Below, piece by piece: positions 9,650-18,828 of a stretch of 64,000 nt of DNA. Where the stretch lies: contig NZ_JANKJG010000001.1 of NCBI RefSeq assembly GCF_024733015.1, positions 186,001 to 250,000 on the forward strand, read 5' to 3'. The DNA is from Pseudosulfitobacter koreensis (lineage in GTDB: Bacteria > Pseudomonadota > Alphaproteobacteria > Rhodobacterales > Rhodobacteraceae). A program made the translations under genes and the position numbers. The notes under the pieces were generated by a model, which was not told the DNA's origin, did not search any database, and was given only the letters and a program-made list of their open reading frames with translations. Each line of letters begins with the position of its first letter. Positions within the stretch are counted from its first letter, which is position 1.

Positions 9650-10459
9650 TTGAAACAAGAAAACCGGGGCCGTCTGACCAAGGATGGCATACGCATCTAC
9701 GATCCGTCCGATTCCGCCGGAATGTACGCCGCCGGCGCACTGGCCGCGCGCGTGCTGGATGCCATGTCGGAACATGTATTTCCCGGCCAGACCACAGCAG
9801 AAATCGACCGCATCATCACGCAGATGGTCGAGGACGCAGGCGCGAAATCGGCCACCATCGGCTACAAGGGTTATGAGCACGCCAGCTGCATCAGCGTGAA
9901 CCACGTGGTGTGCCACGGCATCCCTGGCGACAAGAAGCTGAAGGACGGCGATATCCTGAACATCGACGTCACGGTGATTGTTGACGGATGGTTCGGTGAC
10001 ACCAGCCGCATGTATGTGGCGGGCAAGCTGCCCCGCAAGGCGGAACGGCTGATCGAAGTCACGCATGATGCGCTGATGCGCGGGATCGAAGCGGTCAAAC
10101 CCGGCAACACCTTCGGTGACATCGGTTACGCAATCCAAAGCTTTGTCGAGGCGCACCGCATGTCGGTGGTCCGCGACTTCTGCGGTCACGGACTGGGCCG
10201 CGTATTCCACGCACCGCCGAATGTCCTGCACTATGGCCGCCCCGGCACGGGCGCACGGCTGGAGCCCGGAATGTTCTTCACCATCGAGCCGATGGTGAAC
10301 CTGGGCCGTGCCGAGACCAAGACGCTTGCCGACGACTGGACCGCCGTGACCCGCGACAAGTCGCTGTCCGCACAGTTCGAACATTCGGTCGGCGTGACAG
10401 AGACGGGGGTCGAGATTTTCACCCTCTCCGAAGCCGGTACATTCCACCCGACCTACTGA
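9650..10459 (+). CDS. map: Methionine aminopeptidase, type I
   Basis: 269 aa. It removes the N-terminal Met from new proteins. Metal ligands are visible: Asp in NIDVTVIVDGW, Asp in FGDTSR, His in GHGLGRVFH, Glu in FTIEPM and Glu in AQFEHSVG. The reading starts at TTG 9650, preceded by CGGAGA. The next in-frame ATG would cut into the conserved N-terminal helix, so the TTG is preferred. It ends five bases before the converging binding-protein gene. Confidence 0.92.
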   Translation: MKQENRGRLTKDGIRIYDPSDSAGMYAAGALAARVLDAMSEHVFPGQTTAEIDRIITQMVEDAGAKSATIGYKGYEHASCISVNHVVCHGIPGDKKLKDGDILNIDVTVIVDGWFGDTSRMYVAGKLPRKAERLIEVTHDALMRGIEAVKPGNTFGDIGYAIQSFVEAHRMSVVRDFCGHGLGRVFHAPPNVLHYGRPGTGARLEPGMFFTIEPMVNLGRAETKTLADDWTAVTRDKSLSAQFEHSVGVTETGVEIFTLSEAGTFHPTY

Positions 10460-10463
10460 GCCG

Positions 10464-11261
10464 TCATTCCGCGTTGAAGGTAAACGGCGTCTCGCCCGCG
10501 ATCTCATAACTGTCGATCAGGTCGGCGGCGCGCGGCCCTGTCAGCCAGGCCTCGACCCGGCGGGCGGTGTCGAAGGACACATGCGGATGGCGTTCGGGAT
10601 CGACAGGCACAAAGTTGTATTGACTGAACAGCACCGGATCGCCTGAAAACAGCACCGCCAGACCGTTCTTGCCCTCGAAGGTCAGCCAACTGGTCCGGTC
10701 CGTCAGGATATAGCCCTCGGCCTCTACTGCGGCACTCAGGCTCGCCTCGATCCCGGCATCCGCCGTCACGTACCAATTGGGAAACTGCTGCGGCATCAGG
10801 CCCGCATCGGCCCAAAGCGCCTGTTCCTTCTGATAGACCAGCCCATCGGTGCCCAGACTGACAAAATGCCGTTCGCTCTTGGCGATGCGCTGCAGGGCTT
10901 CGGTGACCGAAACCGATTGCGCGATGCCAGCATAGTCGTCCACTGGGCCGACCAGCACGAAATCGTCGTACATGATCTTGCGGCAATGGGTGCCAAAGCC
11001 TTCGGCGATGAACGCCTCTTCGTCCCTGCGGCTGTGAATGAGGATGGCATCAACTTGCCCGGTTTCGCCCAGCGCAAGCGCATTGGCGGTGTCGCCGACC
11101 AGCACCTGCACGTCGATCCCGGTGTCCTCCTGCAAGGCAGGCAGCAGGACGTCAGACAGCCCCGATGCGGCGAAAGACGTGGTCACAGCCAGCTTCAGCG
11201 TTTCAGCCTGCGCCGCATTGGCGCCGAGGACCAAAGCCACTGCGGCGAGAAAACGTATCAT
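10464..11261 (-). CDS. TupA-like tungstate/molybdate substrate-binding protein
   Basis: 265 aa periplasmic protein with a signal peptide ending ANAAQA. It shows the TupA pattern: TTSFAASGLSDVLLPAL, then QVLVGDTANALALGETGQVDAILIH in consecutive stretches, and YDDFVLVGP. Family members deliver tungstate (or molybdate) to a TupBC ABC transporter. No permease or ATPase gene lies beside it here, which is unusual. A 14-bp palindrome lies 76 bases upstream. Tungstate over molybdate is inferred from the TupA-like motif order. Confidence 0.75.
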   Translation of the reverse strand: MIRFLAAVALVLGANAAQAETLKLAVTTSFAASGLSDVLLPALQEDTGIDVQVLVGDTANALALGETGQVDAILIHSRRDEEAFIAEGFGTHCRKIMYDDFVLVGPVDDYAGIAQSVSVTEALQRIAKSERHFVSLGTDGLVYQKEQALWADAGLMPQQFPNWYVTADAGIEASLSAAVEAEGYILTDRTSWLTFEGKNGLAVLFSGDPVLFSQYNFVPVDPERHPHVSFDTARRVEAWLTGPRAADLIDSYEIAGETPFTFNAE

Positions 11262-11337
11262 GCTGCACGGTCCTTTGGGCGGAATGCTGAAATATTAGGC
11301 TGATCACCTCTGGCATTACCTGCAAGGCTCAGTCCCC

Positions 11338-11351
11338 GTTTGTCAACAAAC
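11338..11351. promoter_or_regulatory. Palindrome upstream of the TupA-like gene
   Basis: GTTTGT-CA-ACAAAC, a perfect 6+2+6 dyad in the 129-base gap before the TupA-like gene. Its core TTGTNNACAA is the kind of site bound by GntR-family dimers. Regulator unknown. Confidence 0.35.
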
Positions 11352-11390
11352 CTGTCAGCATTCATCCGGTTCCCCGAACGTCAGCAGACC

Positions 11391-11942
11391 TTAGCCCTTT
11401 TCCAGGATGGTCACGTGCGTGTCGCCGAACTTGCGCCCGTCCACCTGCAAAAAGCCGTCGGGCACCTGCATCGGCGCGCTTTCTTCCCAGACCACGCAGG
11501 CCCCTTTCGCGATCCATCCCCCGGCCACGGCCGAGCGCAGCGCGCTCTCGCCCATGCCCTTGCCATAGGGCGGATCGAGAAATACCAGATCGAAGGGCGC
11601 CGCGATCCAAGCCCCCAGCCGCGTCGCATCGTTGCGCATCAGCGTTGCCCGATCCTCGGCGCGCAGCTTCTTGATGTTCTCGCCGATCAACGACTGGCCC
11701 ACGCGCCCGTTCTCTATCAGCACCGCCTGCGCGGCCCCGCGCGACAGCGCCTCAAGCGCCAGCGCGCCGGTGCCTGCAAACAGGTCCAGCACCCGCGCGC
11801 CTTCGATCACGCCCCGGCTGGTCAGGATTGAAAACAGGCTTTCGCGCACGCGGTCGGACGTGGGGCGCAGATGCGCGCCCGCGTCGCCCTTGCCCAGATG
11901 CGCCAGCGCCGTGCCGCGCCACGTGCCCGCGATGATCCTCAT
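11391..11942 (-). CDS. rsmD: 16S rRNA (guanine-966-N2)-methyltransferase
   Basis: 183 aa. The SAM-binding motif VLDLFAGTGALALEALSRGA and the catalytic motif FLDPPYGKG identify RsmD, which methylates G966 of 16S rRNA during 30S assembly. It begins at 11942 with an ATGA overlap on the stop of the upstream flavoprotein gene, so the two are co-transcribed. The functional link between them is not obvious. Confidence 0.92.
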   Translation of the reverse strand: MRIIAGTWRGTALAHLGKGDAGAHLRPTSDRVRESLFSILTSRGVIEGARVLDLFAGTGALALEALSRGAAQAVLIENGRVGQSLIGENIKKLRAEDRATLMRNDATRLGAWIAAPFDLVFLDPPYGKGMGESALRSAVAGGWIAKGACVVWEESAPMQVPDGFLQVDGRKFGDTHVTILEKG

Positions 11943-13141
11943 GGCTGCAACAGCGACTTCAGGTCGGCAGAGGCATCGGCCACCACCGCCGGATCAGCAC
12001 TCTTGCCCGCCTCGATCAGGCGTTTGCCGATCATATAGGCACGAGGGTCGTTGGCGGCGTCCACGGCCAGCAACTGATCGCCCAGGTAATACCAGAACGA
12101 CACCGCAGTGCCGCCATCGCGTGTCACCACACGGTCATAGCCCACGTTCAGCCCGGCGATCTGCAGTTTCACATCGTATTGATCCGACCAGAACCACGGC
12201 CTCGCGCCATATTCCTTGTCCGCGCCCATGATGTTTTCGGCCACCACCTCGGCCTGATCAATGGCGTTGGGCACGCTTTCCAGCCGGATGCGCGTGCCGC
12301 GGTAGGGGAACGATGCGCAGTCGCCCGCGGCCCAGATGTGCGGATCGGACGTGCGGCCATGCGTGTCGACCATGATGCCGTTGTCCATCGTCAGCCCTGC
12401 CGTCTCGGCCAGGGCCGATGCAGGCGCGATGCCGACACCGACGATCACGAAATCAACCTCGATCTCGGAGCCGTCGGTCAGACGCGCGCCACTGACTGCC
12501 CCCTCGCCCAGCAAGCGGTCCAGCCCGACACCCTCGCGGATGTCGACACCGTGGCGTGTGTGCAAGGCCCGGAAATAATCGCTGGTCTGGGGCGATGCGA
12601 CCCGTTGCAGGATGCGGTCCGCCATTTCGACCAGTGTCACCCGCAGGCCCAGTTTCGACGCGACAGCCGCCGCCTCAAGCCCGATATAGCCGCCGCCGAC
12701 GATCAGCACCCGCGCGTCCTTGGTAAAGCGCGGCGCCATGCTGTCGACGTCCAGCAGATCGCGCACGGTGCACACACCGTCGAGCGTACCGCCAATGGCC
12801 GCAGGCAAACGGCGCGGGTCCGACCCAGTGGTCAGCACCAGCTGATCGTAATGCAGCACCTCGCCGGGCACGGTCACCGTCTGTGCGGCGGGGTCGATCG
12901 CCTCGACCCGCGTGCCCATGCGCAGGGTGATGTCGTGGTCGGAATAAAAGCTTTCGGGGCGCAGGAACATCCGCTCAAGCGCCATGTCGCCCATCAGATA
13001 GGCCTTGGACAGGGGCGGACGCTGATAGGGCGGCACGGTTTCGGCACCGATCAGCGTGATCTGACCCTCAAACCCGCCGTTGCGCAGCTTGGCGACACAG
13101 GATGACCCGGCCTGCCCTGCTCCGATGACAATAACGTGCAT
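11939..13141 (-). CDS. FAD-dependent ferredoxin/rubredoxin-reductase-like oxidoreductase
   Basis: 400 aa. Two Rossmann motifs are seen: VIVIGAGQAGSSCV (FAD, residues 3-16) and LIVGGGYIGLEAAAV (NAD). WAAGDCASFP marks the second FAD contact. A C-terminal reductase domain begins near ARPWFWSDQYDVKLQ. This is the putidaredoxin/rhodocoxin-reductase class, which passes electrons from NAD(P)H to a small iron-sulfur protein. The start at 13141 is preferred because GGGAAGGGA lies just before it. The partner ferredoxin is not nearby. It is divergent from the peroxiredoxin gene. Confidence 0.85.
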   Translation of the reverse strand: MHVIVIGAGQAGSSCVAKLRNGGFEGQITLIGAETVPPYQRPPLSKAYLMGDMALERMFLRPESFYSDHDITLRMGTRVEAIDPAAQTVTVPGEVLHYDQLVLTTGSDPRRLPAAIGGTLDGVCTVRDLLDVDSMAPRFTKDARVLIVGGGYIGLEAAAVASKLGLRVTLVEMADRILQRVASPQTSDYFRALHTRHGVDIREGVGLDRLLGEGAVSGARLTDGSEIEVDFVIVGVGIAPASALAETAGLTMDNGIMVDTHGRTSDPHIWAAGDCASFPYRGTRIRLESVPNAIDQAEVVAENIMGADKEYGARPWFWSDQYDVKLQIAGLNVGYDRVVTRDGGTAVSFWYYLGDQLLAVDAANDPRAYMIGKRLIEAGKSADPAVVADASADLKSLLQP

Positions 13142-13244
13142 TCTCGTCCCTTCCCTCATGTTTTGGCCGAATTTGATGGCTCAAAACCTTCGCGGACCTT
13201 ATATCGGGGAACAGGATTAACACAATTCCCGAAAGGAACCGATC

Positions 13245-13757
13245 ATGGCTCTCTCCCCCGGTGACACACTGCCCGACGCAACGATGGTTCAAATGGGCGC
13301 TGATGGCCCCGCGCCCGTCAGCCTGTCCGACAAGACCAAGGGCCGCAAGGTCGTGATCTTTGCCGTGCCCGGCGCGTTCACACCGACCTGCCATTCGGCG
13401 CATGTGCCGTCGTTCATCCGCACCAAGGACCAGTTCGACGCCAAGGGCGTGGACGAGATCATCTGCGTGTCGGTCAACGATCCTTTCGTGATGAAGGCAT
13501 GGGGCGAGGCCACCGGGGCGACCGAGGCAGGCATCACCATGCTGTCTGACGCCGGCAGCGATTTTACAACCGCCATCGGCATGAACTTTGACGCGCCGCC
13601 CGCCGGTCTGGTGGCCCGGTCAAAGCGCTATGCGATGCTGGTCGACGACGGCAAGGTGACGCTGTTCCAGGCCGAGGAAAACCCCGGCGTCTGCGAAGTA
13701 TCGGGCGGCGAAGGGCTGCTGGACAGCATGTTAGCCACAGCGCTTTCACAGATTTAA
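13245..13757 (+). CDS. Peroxiredoxin, Prx5 type
   Basis: 170 aa thiol peroxidase with the peroxidatic cysteine at about residue 49 in PGAFTPTCHSAHVPSF, the Prx5-class signature. It reduces hydrogen peroxide or organic peroxides in the cytoplasm, in related proteins with glutaredoxin or thioredoxin as reductant. The start follows CGAAAGGAACCGATC. It has its own strong terminator and stands alone. Confidence 0.9.
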   Translation: MALSPGDTLPDATMVQMGADGPAPVSLSDKTKGRKVVIFAVPGAFTPTCHSAHVPSFIRTKDQFDAKGVDEIICVSVNDPFVMKAWGEATGATEAGITMLSDAGSDFTTAIGMNFDAPPAGLVARSKRYAMLVDDGKVTLFQAEENPGVCEVSGGEGLLDSMLATALSQI

Positions 13758-13788
13758 AAAGGCCCCCGAGAAATTTCGGGGGCCTTTT
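13757..13788. terminator. Bidirectional rho-independent terminator
   Basis: AAAAGGCCCCCGA and its complement with a short GAAA-type loop, flanked by A-run and T-run. It sits between the converging peroxiredoxin and MscS genes and can work for both strands. Confidence 0.9.
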
Positions 13789-13815
13789 CCATGTCGGCAT
13801 ACTGAAACTGGCGAA

Positions 13816-14667
13816 TTACTCGGCAGCAGCCTGAAAGATGGTGCGTGTCGGGAACGGAATGTCGACGCCATTGGCATCCAGCGCTTCCTTGACCTTGCGA
13901 TTCATATCGTTGGTGAAGTTGAAATAATCCGATGCGCTGCACCAGACGCGCACCCGGAAGTCCACCGAACTGTCGCCCAGATTGCCGACCTGAATGAACG
14001 GCTCGGGCTCTTGGTGGGCGCGCGGATCGGCCATGATGGTGGCAAGGATCGTGTCCTCGGCCACCTTCAGGTTGGCACCGTAGCCCACGCCGAAATACCA
14101 CTCGGCGCGGCGTGTCGGATAGACCGAATAGTTCTCGATCACGTTGCCCCAGACTTCCTTGTTGGGAATGATGACTTGGGTGTTCGACAGGCTGGCCAGT
14201 TCGGTAAAGTTCAACGTGACATCCTTGACCGTGCCCATCTGGCCCGCCACGTCGACGAAATCACCAATCTTGAGCGGGCGAAACATGATCAGCATGACAC
14301 CCGCCGCCACGTTCGACAGCGTGCCCTGCAGGGCAAGACCAATGGCCAGACCCGCCGCACCGACCGCCGCAACAATCGACGTGGTCTGAATGCCGAAGGT
14401 GTTGAGCACGATCAGGAAGGTGAAACCGATAATCGTGTACTGCACGATCGAGCCCAGGAAATTGAACAACGTGTTGTCCAAATTCTTGTGGCTGGTCCCG
14501 ATCTTGCGCACCCGGCTGCCCAGCCATGCGGCCATCACCCAGCCCACGATCAGGATCAGAACGGCCGCCACGACCGACCCGGCCATGGAGGCCAGCATTT
14601 CAAGTGTCAGAAAATCTGCAATGGTATTGCCGCTAAAAATCTCGGTATTCATTAAATCTTGAAACAT
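13816..14667 (-). CDS. Small-conductance mechanosensitive channel (MscS family)
   Basis: 283 aa, close to E. coli MscS. Three N-terminal membrane segments are visible. The third, GAAGLAIGLALQGTLSNVAAGVML, is the glycine/alanine-rich pore helix. A cytoplasmic beta and alpha/beta vestibule follows, with PNKEVWGNVIENYS. It releases solutes on hypo-osmotic shock. The start follows AGCAGGGTAGTAA and comes three bases after the pterin dehydratase stop. A second, larger MscS-type gene lies at 52510-53925. Confidence 0.92.
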   Translation of the reverse strand: MFQDLMNTEIFSGNTIADFLTLEMLASMAGSVVAAVLILIVGWVMAAWLGSRVRKIGTSHKNLDNTLFNFLGSIVQYTIIGFTFLIVLNTFGIQTTSIVAAVGAAGLAIGLALQGTLSNVAAGVMLIMFRPLKIGDFVDVAGQMGTVKDVTLNFTELASLSNTQVIIPNKEVWGNVIENYSVYPTRRAEWYFGVGYGANLKVAEDTILATIMADPRAHQEPEPFIQVGNLGDSSVDFRVRVWCSASDYFNFTNDMNRKVKEALDANGVDIPFPTRTIFQAAAE

Positions 14668-14670
14668 TTA

Positions 14671-14967
14671 CTACCCTGCTAAGCTGTCCAGTTTACGCGC
14701 CAGTTTGACGTCCAGGGTGCTTAGACCGTCTACATCATGCGTCGTCAACACCACGTTTACCGTGTTGTAGATGTTATCCCACTCGGGGTGGTGGTTCCAT
14801 TTTTCGGCCCAGAACGCCACGCGGGTCATCCAGCCGAAGGCGTCGGCAAAGTCTCCGAACTTGAATGTCTTGCGGATCGCATCGCGGCCCTCGACCAGTT
14901 CCCAGCCGTTGTCGGTCAGCGGGGCCAGCAATGTCTTGCGGGTTTCTGTGCTTAGTTTCTCGGTCAT
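14671..14967 (-). CDS. phhB: 4a-hydroxytetrahydrobiopterin dehydratase (PCD/DCoH)
   Basis: 98 aa, normal length. The motif [15 protein letters not shown], then [17 protein letters not shown] and [11 protein letters not shown], define the pterin-4a-carbinolamine dehydratase family with the two catalytic histidines. It regenerates the pterin cofactor of aromatic hydroxylases, or in bacteria may act on related pterins. It overlaps the upstream acyltransferase by four bases (ATGA). No phenylalanine hydroxylase gene is adjacent. Confidence 0.92.
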   Translation of the reverse strand: MTEKLSTETRKTLLAPLTDNGWELVEGRDAIRKTFKFGDFADAFGWMTRVAFWAEKWNHHPEWDNIYNTVNVVLTTHDVDGLSTLDVKLARKLDSLAG

Positions 14968-16151
14968 TCCTGTTCCTCGATCTGTACTTTTCTGAACGGG
15001 CCATAATCCGTCAGAACTTCGATTTCCTCGGCTATGGCCGCGCCTTCGGCCCTAAGGTAGGACGCAATCGCATCAGAGAAACCCGGATCGCCGACCCAGT
15101 GCAGCGAATGCGTCGGCGTCGGCAGATAACCCCGCGCCAGCTTGTGTTCGCCCTGCGCGCCGGCCTCGACCGTGTCGAGCCCTTGGGCGATTGCGATGTC
15201 GATGGCCTGATAATAGCACAGCTCGAAATGCAGGCAGGGATGATGCTCGGAACAGCCCCAATAGCGGCCAAAGAGCCGGTGCGCGCCGACGAAATTCAGG
15301 GCACCGGCCACATAGTCACCGTCGCGTTTCGCCAGCACCAGGTAGATGTCATCGCGCAGATGGGCCTGCGCCTGATTGAAAAAGTCCCGCGTCAGATAGG
15401 GCGTGCCCCATTTGCGCGCACCGGTGTCCTGATAGAACTCCCAGAACGCATCCCAATGATGCGGCTGAATCTGATCGCCCGTCAGCACCTCGATCTCGCC
15501 GCCAAACCCTTGGGCCTGCGCGCGCTCCTTGCGGATGTTCTTGCGTTTGCGGCTGGAGAGATTGGCCAGGAACGCGTCGAAATCGGCATAGCCGTCGTTG
15601 TGCCAGTGAAACTGCTGGGTCGTACGGCGCATCAGGCCCATCTCGACCCCCAAGTCAGCCTCGGCTTCGGTGCAGAACGTGACGTGCAGGGTCGAGATGC
15701 CGTTGTTCTCGGCCAGTTGCACGGCCCCCTGCACCAATGCGGCGAACCCGGCCTCGGCAAAGTCGGGGTGCACCAGAAACCGCCGCCCCGTGGCCGGGGT
15801 ATGCGGCACCGCTATCTGCAGCTTGGGGTAATAGCGCCCGCCCGCGCGCTCGTAGGCATGGGCCCAGTTGTGATCGAAGATATATTCGCCCTGACTGTGC
15901 GATTTGACGTACATCGGCGCGCAGCCAATCACCTGCCCCGCCATCGACGCCACCAGATATTGCGGCTGCCAGCCGGTGCCGGTGCCGACTGATCCGCTGT
16001 CCTCCAGCGCCCGCAAGAAGCGATAGGTGGTAAAGGGGTCGTTGGCGCGTCGGCCATCCACAGCTTCGGGACAGGCACAGGCGTCCCATTCCGCAGGGTC
16101 GATCTGTGCCAGCGTTGGCACGATCCTGATCTCTACCTCTTGCCCGCTCAT
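14964..16151 (-). CDS. COG3146/DUF482 GNAT-fold acyltransferase
   Basis: 395 aa. It matches the family annotated as peptidogalycan biosynthesis/recognition or GNAT-like: [21 protein letters not shown] near the start, [16 protein letters not shown] in the middle and the pattern [19 protein letters not shown], then [14 protein letters not shown] near the C-terminus. These proteins carry two GNAT/FemAB-like halves. The substrate is unknown; no signal peptide is seen, so it acts in the cytoplasm. It is co-transcribed with the pterin dehydratase and MscS genes. Confidence 0.8.
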   Translation of the reverse strand: MSGQEVEIRIVPTLAQIDPAEWDACACPEAVDGRRANDPFTTYRFLRALEDSGSVGTGTGWQPQYLVASMAGQVIGCAPMYVKSHSQGEYIFDHNWAHAYERAGGRYYPKLQIAVPHTPATGRRFLVHPDFAEAGFAALVQGAVQLAENNGISTLHVTFCTEAEADLGVEMGLMRRTTQQFHWHNDGYADFDAFLANLSSRKRKNIRKERAQAQGFGGEIEVLTGDQIQPHHWDAFWEFYQDTGARKWGTPYLTRDFFNQAQAHLRDDIYLVLAKRDGDYVAGALNFVGAHRLFGRYWGCSEHHPCLHFELCYYQAIDIAIAQGLDTVEAGAQGEHKLARGYLPTPTHSLHWVGDPGFSDAIASYLRAEGAAIAEEIEVLTDYGPFRKVQIEEQE

Positions 16152-16227
16152 GTCTGCCTGACTTCTCGTGATTTTGGCCGAGGGTGTTCCGGGCCCCGGT
16201 CTCTATGTGTGGCCCGACAGCCCGGTA

Positions 16228-16992
16228 TCAACCTTTCAGAGGCGGCAGATAGTGCTCGAAGGTCACGTTTTGCGCGACCTCGCGCGCCTCCGCCTCTTCC
16301 TTGGGCGAACGGATGGTCCAGCACAGCACCCCGGCACCCTTTGCCTTCAGCTCGGAGACCCGCGCCCGGCCCAGATCGGCCGCCTCATGACTGATGAAAC
16401 AGGCGCCCACGCGGTCGTAATCCGGGATCTCGCGCAGATGATCGCGCACCTTGGCGCTCAGGGGCCAATCGCCCTCGGCATAGGCGCTGGTGACCAGCCC
16501 GCGGGGCACATCCGGCAGAACCTCGGCCAGCCGCGCCACTGAATGTGGGTTGAACGACATCACGGCCAGCGGACCCTTATAGTCGCGCAAGACCTCCGCT
16601 GCCGCATCTTCCAGCGGGCCCACGTCGGGGCCCATCGCACCGTCCTGATCCTTGAACTCGACCAGCAGGGGCACACGGCCCGCGACGATCTCCAGCACCT
16701 CGGACAAATCCGGAATACCCTCGTCCGATCCGCGCAGTATCGTCTGGCCCAGCGTCGCCGCATCCAGCGTCCGCACCGTTCCGGTGCCGACCGTCAGCCG
16801 CTCCAGCGCATAGTCGTGAAACACCATAGCACGGCCATCGGCGCTCAGTTGCAGGTCGATCTCGATGCCATAGCCGTGGTCGATCGCCGCGCGGATCGCC
16901 GCGCGGCTGTTTTCTGGACGCCCGGCCGTCAGGTCGTGCAAGGCCCGATGCGCCAGCGGCACATCGAGCAATTGGCGCGGTAAGGTCATCAT
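16228..16992 (-). CDS. Glycerophosphodiester phosphodiesterase family protein
   Basis: 254 aa TIM-barrel phosphodiesterase. Visible: AHRALHDLTAGRPENS with the catalytic His, AIDHGYGIEIDLQLSADG (two acidic metal ligands) and VFHDYALERLT. It would cleave glycerophosphodiesters to glycerol-3-phosphate and an alcohol. No signal peptide, so cytoplasmic. Two ATG codons are possible (16992 or 16989); both touch the ridA stop, by a 4-base or a 1-base overlap. Confidence 0.85.
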   Translation of the reverse strand: MMTLPRQLLDVPLAHRALHDLTAGRPENSRAAIRAAIDHGYGIEIDLQLSADGRAMVFHDYALERLTVGTGTVRTLDAATLGQTILRGSDEGIPDLSEVLEIVAGRVPLLVEFKDQDGAMGPDVGPLEDAAAEVLRDYKGPLAVMSFNPHSVARLAEVLPDVPRGLVTSAYAEGDWPLSAKVRDHLREIPDYDRVGACFISHEAADLGRARVSELKAKGAGVLCWTIRSPKEEAEAREVAQNVTFEHYLPPLKG

Positions 16993-17447
16993 TTGATCTG
17001 AAAGATACCTTCGATCTCGACCGCCACGCCCAAGGGCAGAGAGGCCGCCGAAACCGCAGAGCGCGCGTGCCGACCGGCATCGCCAAACGCTTCGACCAGA
17101 AAGTCGGATGCGCCGTTCACAACCTTGGGCTGTTCGGTAAAGTCGACGGTCGAATTGACGAAAGCGGTCAGCTTGACCACACGCACCAGCTTGTCGATGT
17201 CACCGCCGCAGGCCGCCTTGACCTGTGCCAGCAGGCTGATCGCGCAGGTCCGTGCCGCAGCAGCGCCCGCTGCCACGTCCATGTCCGCGCCCAGCTTGCC
17301 AGTGATCAACCCGTCGGGACCATTGGAAATCTGGCCCGACACATAGACCATATCGCCCACCTGAACGAAGGGCACATAGTTTGCCGCAGGTGCGGGTGCA
17401 TCCGGCAGATCCACACCCAGTTCGGCCAGTTTCTTCGCAAAGCTCAT
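16989..17447 (-). CDS. RidA/YjgF-family protein
   Basis: 152 aa. The YjgF/RidA fold is shown by VSGQISNGPDGLITGKLG and the HARSAVSAASLPLGVAVEIE end with its substrate-contact arginine. RidA enzymes hydrolyse reactive enamine/imine intermediates. This longer variant belongs to the YjgF-like subgroup whose activity is less certain. The start at 17447 is preferred over an upstream TTG because GGAG lies 8 bases before it. It is coupled to the GDPD gene downstream. Confidence 0.88.
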   Translation of the reverse strand: MSFAKKLAELGVDLPDAPAPAANYVPFVQVGDMVYVSGQISNGPDGLITGKLGADMDVAAGAAAARTCAISLLAQVKAACGGDIDKLVRVVKLTAFVNSTVDFTEQPKVVNGASDFLVEAFGDAGRHARSAVSAASLPLGVAVEIEGIFQIK

Positions 17448-17517
17448 CGCAATCTCCAATGCTGAATTTCCACCGGGACGCTAGTGCGTCACTCGCCAAA
17501 GAAAAAGCCCAAAGTCG

Positions 17518-18828
17518 TCAGGTCTCGCGGAAGGCGCGTGTGAAGTAATCAGCAAAGGGCTTGATCAGATAGGCCATCGGCGTGCGGTCCGCGGTTCGAA
17601 TGAACGCTTCGACCGGCATGCCGGGGATCAGCACGTCACCCTCGTTCAGCTTTTCAAGCTCGCCGGGGTTCAGCGTGATCTCGGCGCGGTAATAGGTCTG
17701 CCCCCGCGCCTCGTCCTCGAACGCATCCGCCGAGATCAGCGCGACCTGCCCCACCAGTTCCGGCGTGCTGCGCTGGTCCAGCGCGCTCAGCCGCAGGTTC
17801 ACCTGCTGGCCCACATGGACCTGATCAATGTGGATCGTATCGACCTGCGCCACGATCACCAGCGGCCTGTCCTGCGGGATCAGGTATAAAATCGGATCGG
17901 CCCCGCGAATGACCGACCGGGGCGTCTGCACCCGCATTCCGTAGACGATGCCAGACACCGGCGCGCGCAGTTGAAGGCTCTCGATGTCTTCCATAAGCGA
18001 TGCGCGCTGCTCGACCAGTTCCAGCTCGCGATAGCGCAGATCGCGCAGCTGCGTAATCGCCTCCTCGCGCCGTCCGACGCTCAGTTTCAGAATCTCGAGG
18101 TCGATCTCGGTGATCCGCCCCTCGGCCTGTGCCTTGTTCGCTGCCAATTCACCCAGTTGCCCCTCAAGGCTGGCCTGCTGGCGCTGCAATGCCAGCACCC
18201 GCGTGGCCTGTGCCAGCCCCTTGTCCAGAAGCGCCTGTTGACTGGTCAGCTCTTCCTTGATGAGGCCCAGTTGCAAGGCCAGCGCCAGTTCCTGCGCCTC
18301 GATCCCGTCGATCTGGTTCTGGATCTGGCTCTGCCGCTTTTGCAACTGTTCGGTTTCGCCCGCAACGCTGTCGCGCCGGGCAAGGAACAGATTGCGCTGG
18401 CCGCTGATCAACTCTTCCAAGTCGGGGTTACGGGCACCCGCCTGCAACAGCTCATCCTCGAACACCACATCATCGGTCTGGTCGCGCTCGACCTCCAGGC
18501 GGCCGCGGCGGGCCATCAATTCGTAAAGCTGGCCTTCGATGATCGCCAGTTGCGACTGTGCCTGCCGGTCGTCCAGCGACAGCAGCAGATCGCCCGCCAT
18601 GACGGTATCGCCCTCCTGAACCGCAATTTCGGCCACGACGCCGCCCGTGGGGTGCTGGACGATCTGCCGGTTACGGTCGACCTCGATCCGGCCCGAGGCG
18701 ATGATCGCCCCCGCGATGTTGGCCTGCGTGGCCCAGACGGCAAAGCCGCCGAACAGCACGAGCAGGCCAAAGAGGCCAAAGATCACCGGCGCGCGCGCGC
18801 TCCACGGGTTGTCGATTGCTCTGCTCAT
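17518..18828 (-). CDS. HlyD-family type I secretion periplasmic adaptor
   Basis: 436 aa. A short cytoplasmic N-terminus, one membrane anchor (about residues 15-37, FGLFGLLVLFGGFAVWAT), a lipoyl half-motif GGVVAEIAVQEGDTVMAGD, a long coiled-coil hairpin (about 95-285), then the second lipoyl half (LRAPVSGIVYGMRVQTP) and a beta-barrel. It bridges the inner-membrane ABC exporter and an outer-membrane TolC channel. The ATG at 18828 overlaps the stop of the ABC gene (ATGA). Confidence 0.9.
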   Translation of the reverse strand: MSRAIDNPWSARAPVIFGLFGLLVLFGGFAVWATQANIAGAIIASGRIEVDRNRQIVQHPTGGVVAEIAVQEGDTVMAGDLLLSLDDRQAQSQLAIIEGQLYELMARRGRLEVERDQTDDVVFEDELLQAGARNPDLEELISGQRNLFLARRDSVAGETEQLQKRQSQIQNQIDGIEAQELALALQLGLIKEELTSQQALLDKGLAQATRVLALQRQQASLEGQLGELAANKAQAEGRITEIDLEILKLSVGRREEAITQLRDLRYRELELVEQRASLMEDIESLQLRAPVSGIVYGMRVQTPRSVIRGADPILYLIPQDRPLVIVAQVDTIHIDQVHVGQQVNLRLSALDQRSTPELVGQVALISADAFEDEARGQTYYRAEITLNPGELEKLNEGDVLIPGMPVEAFIRTADRTPMAYLIKPFADYFTRAFRET

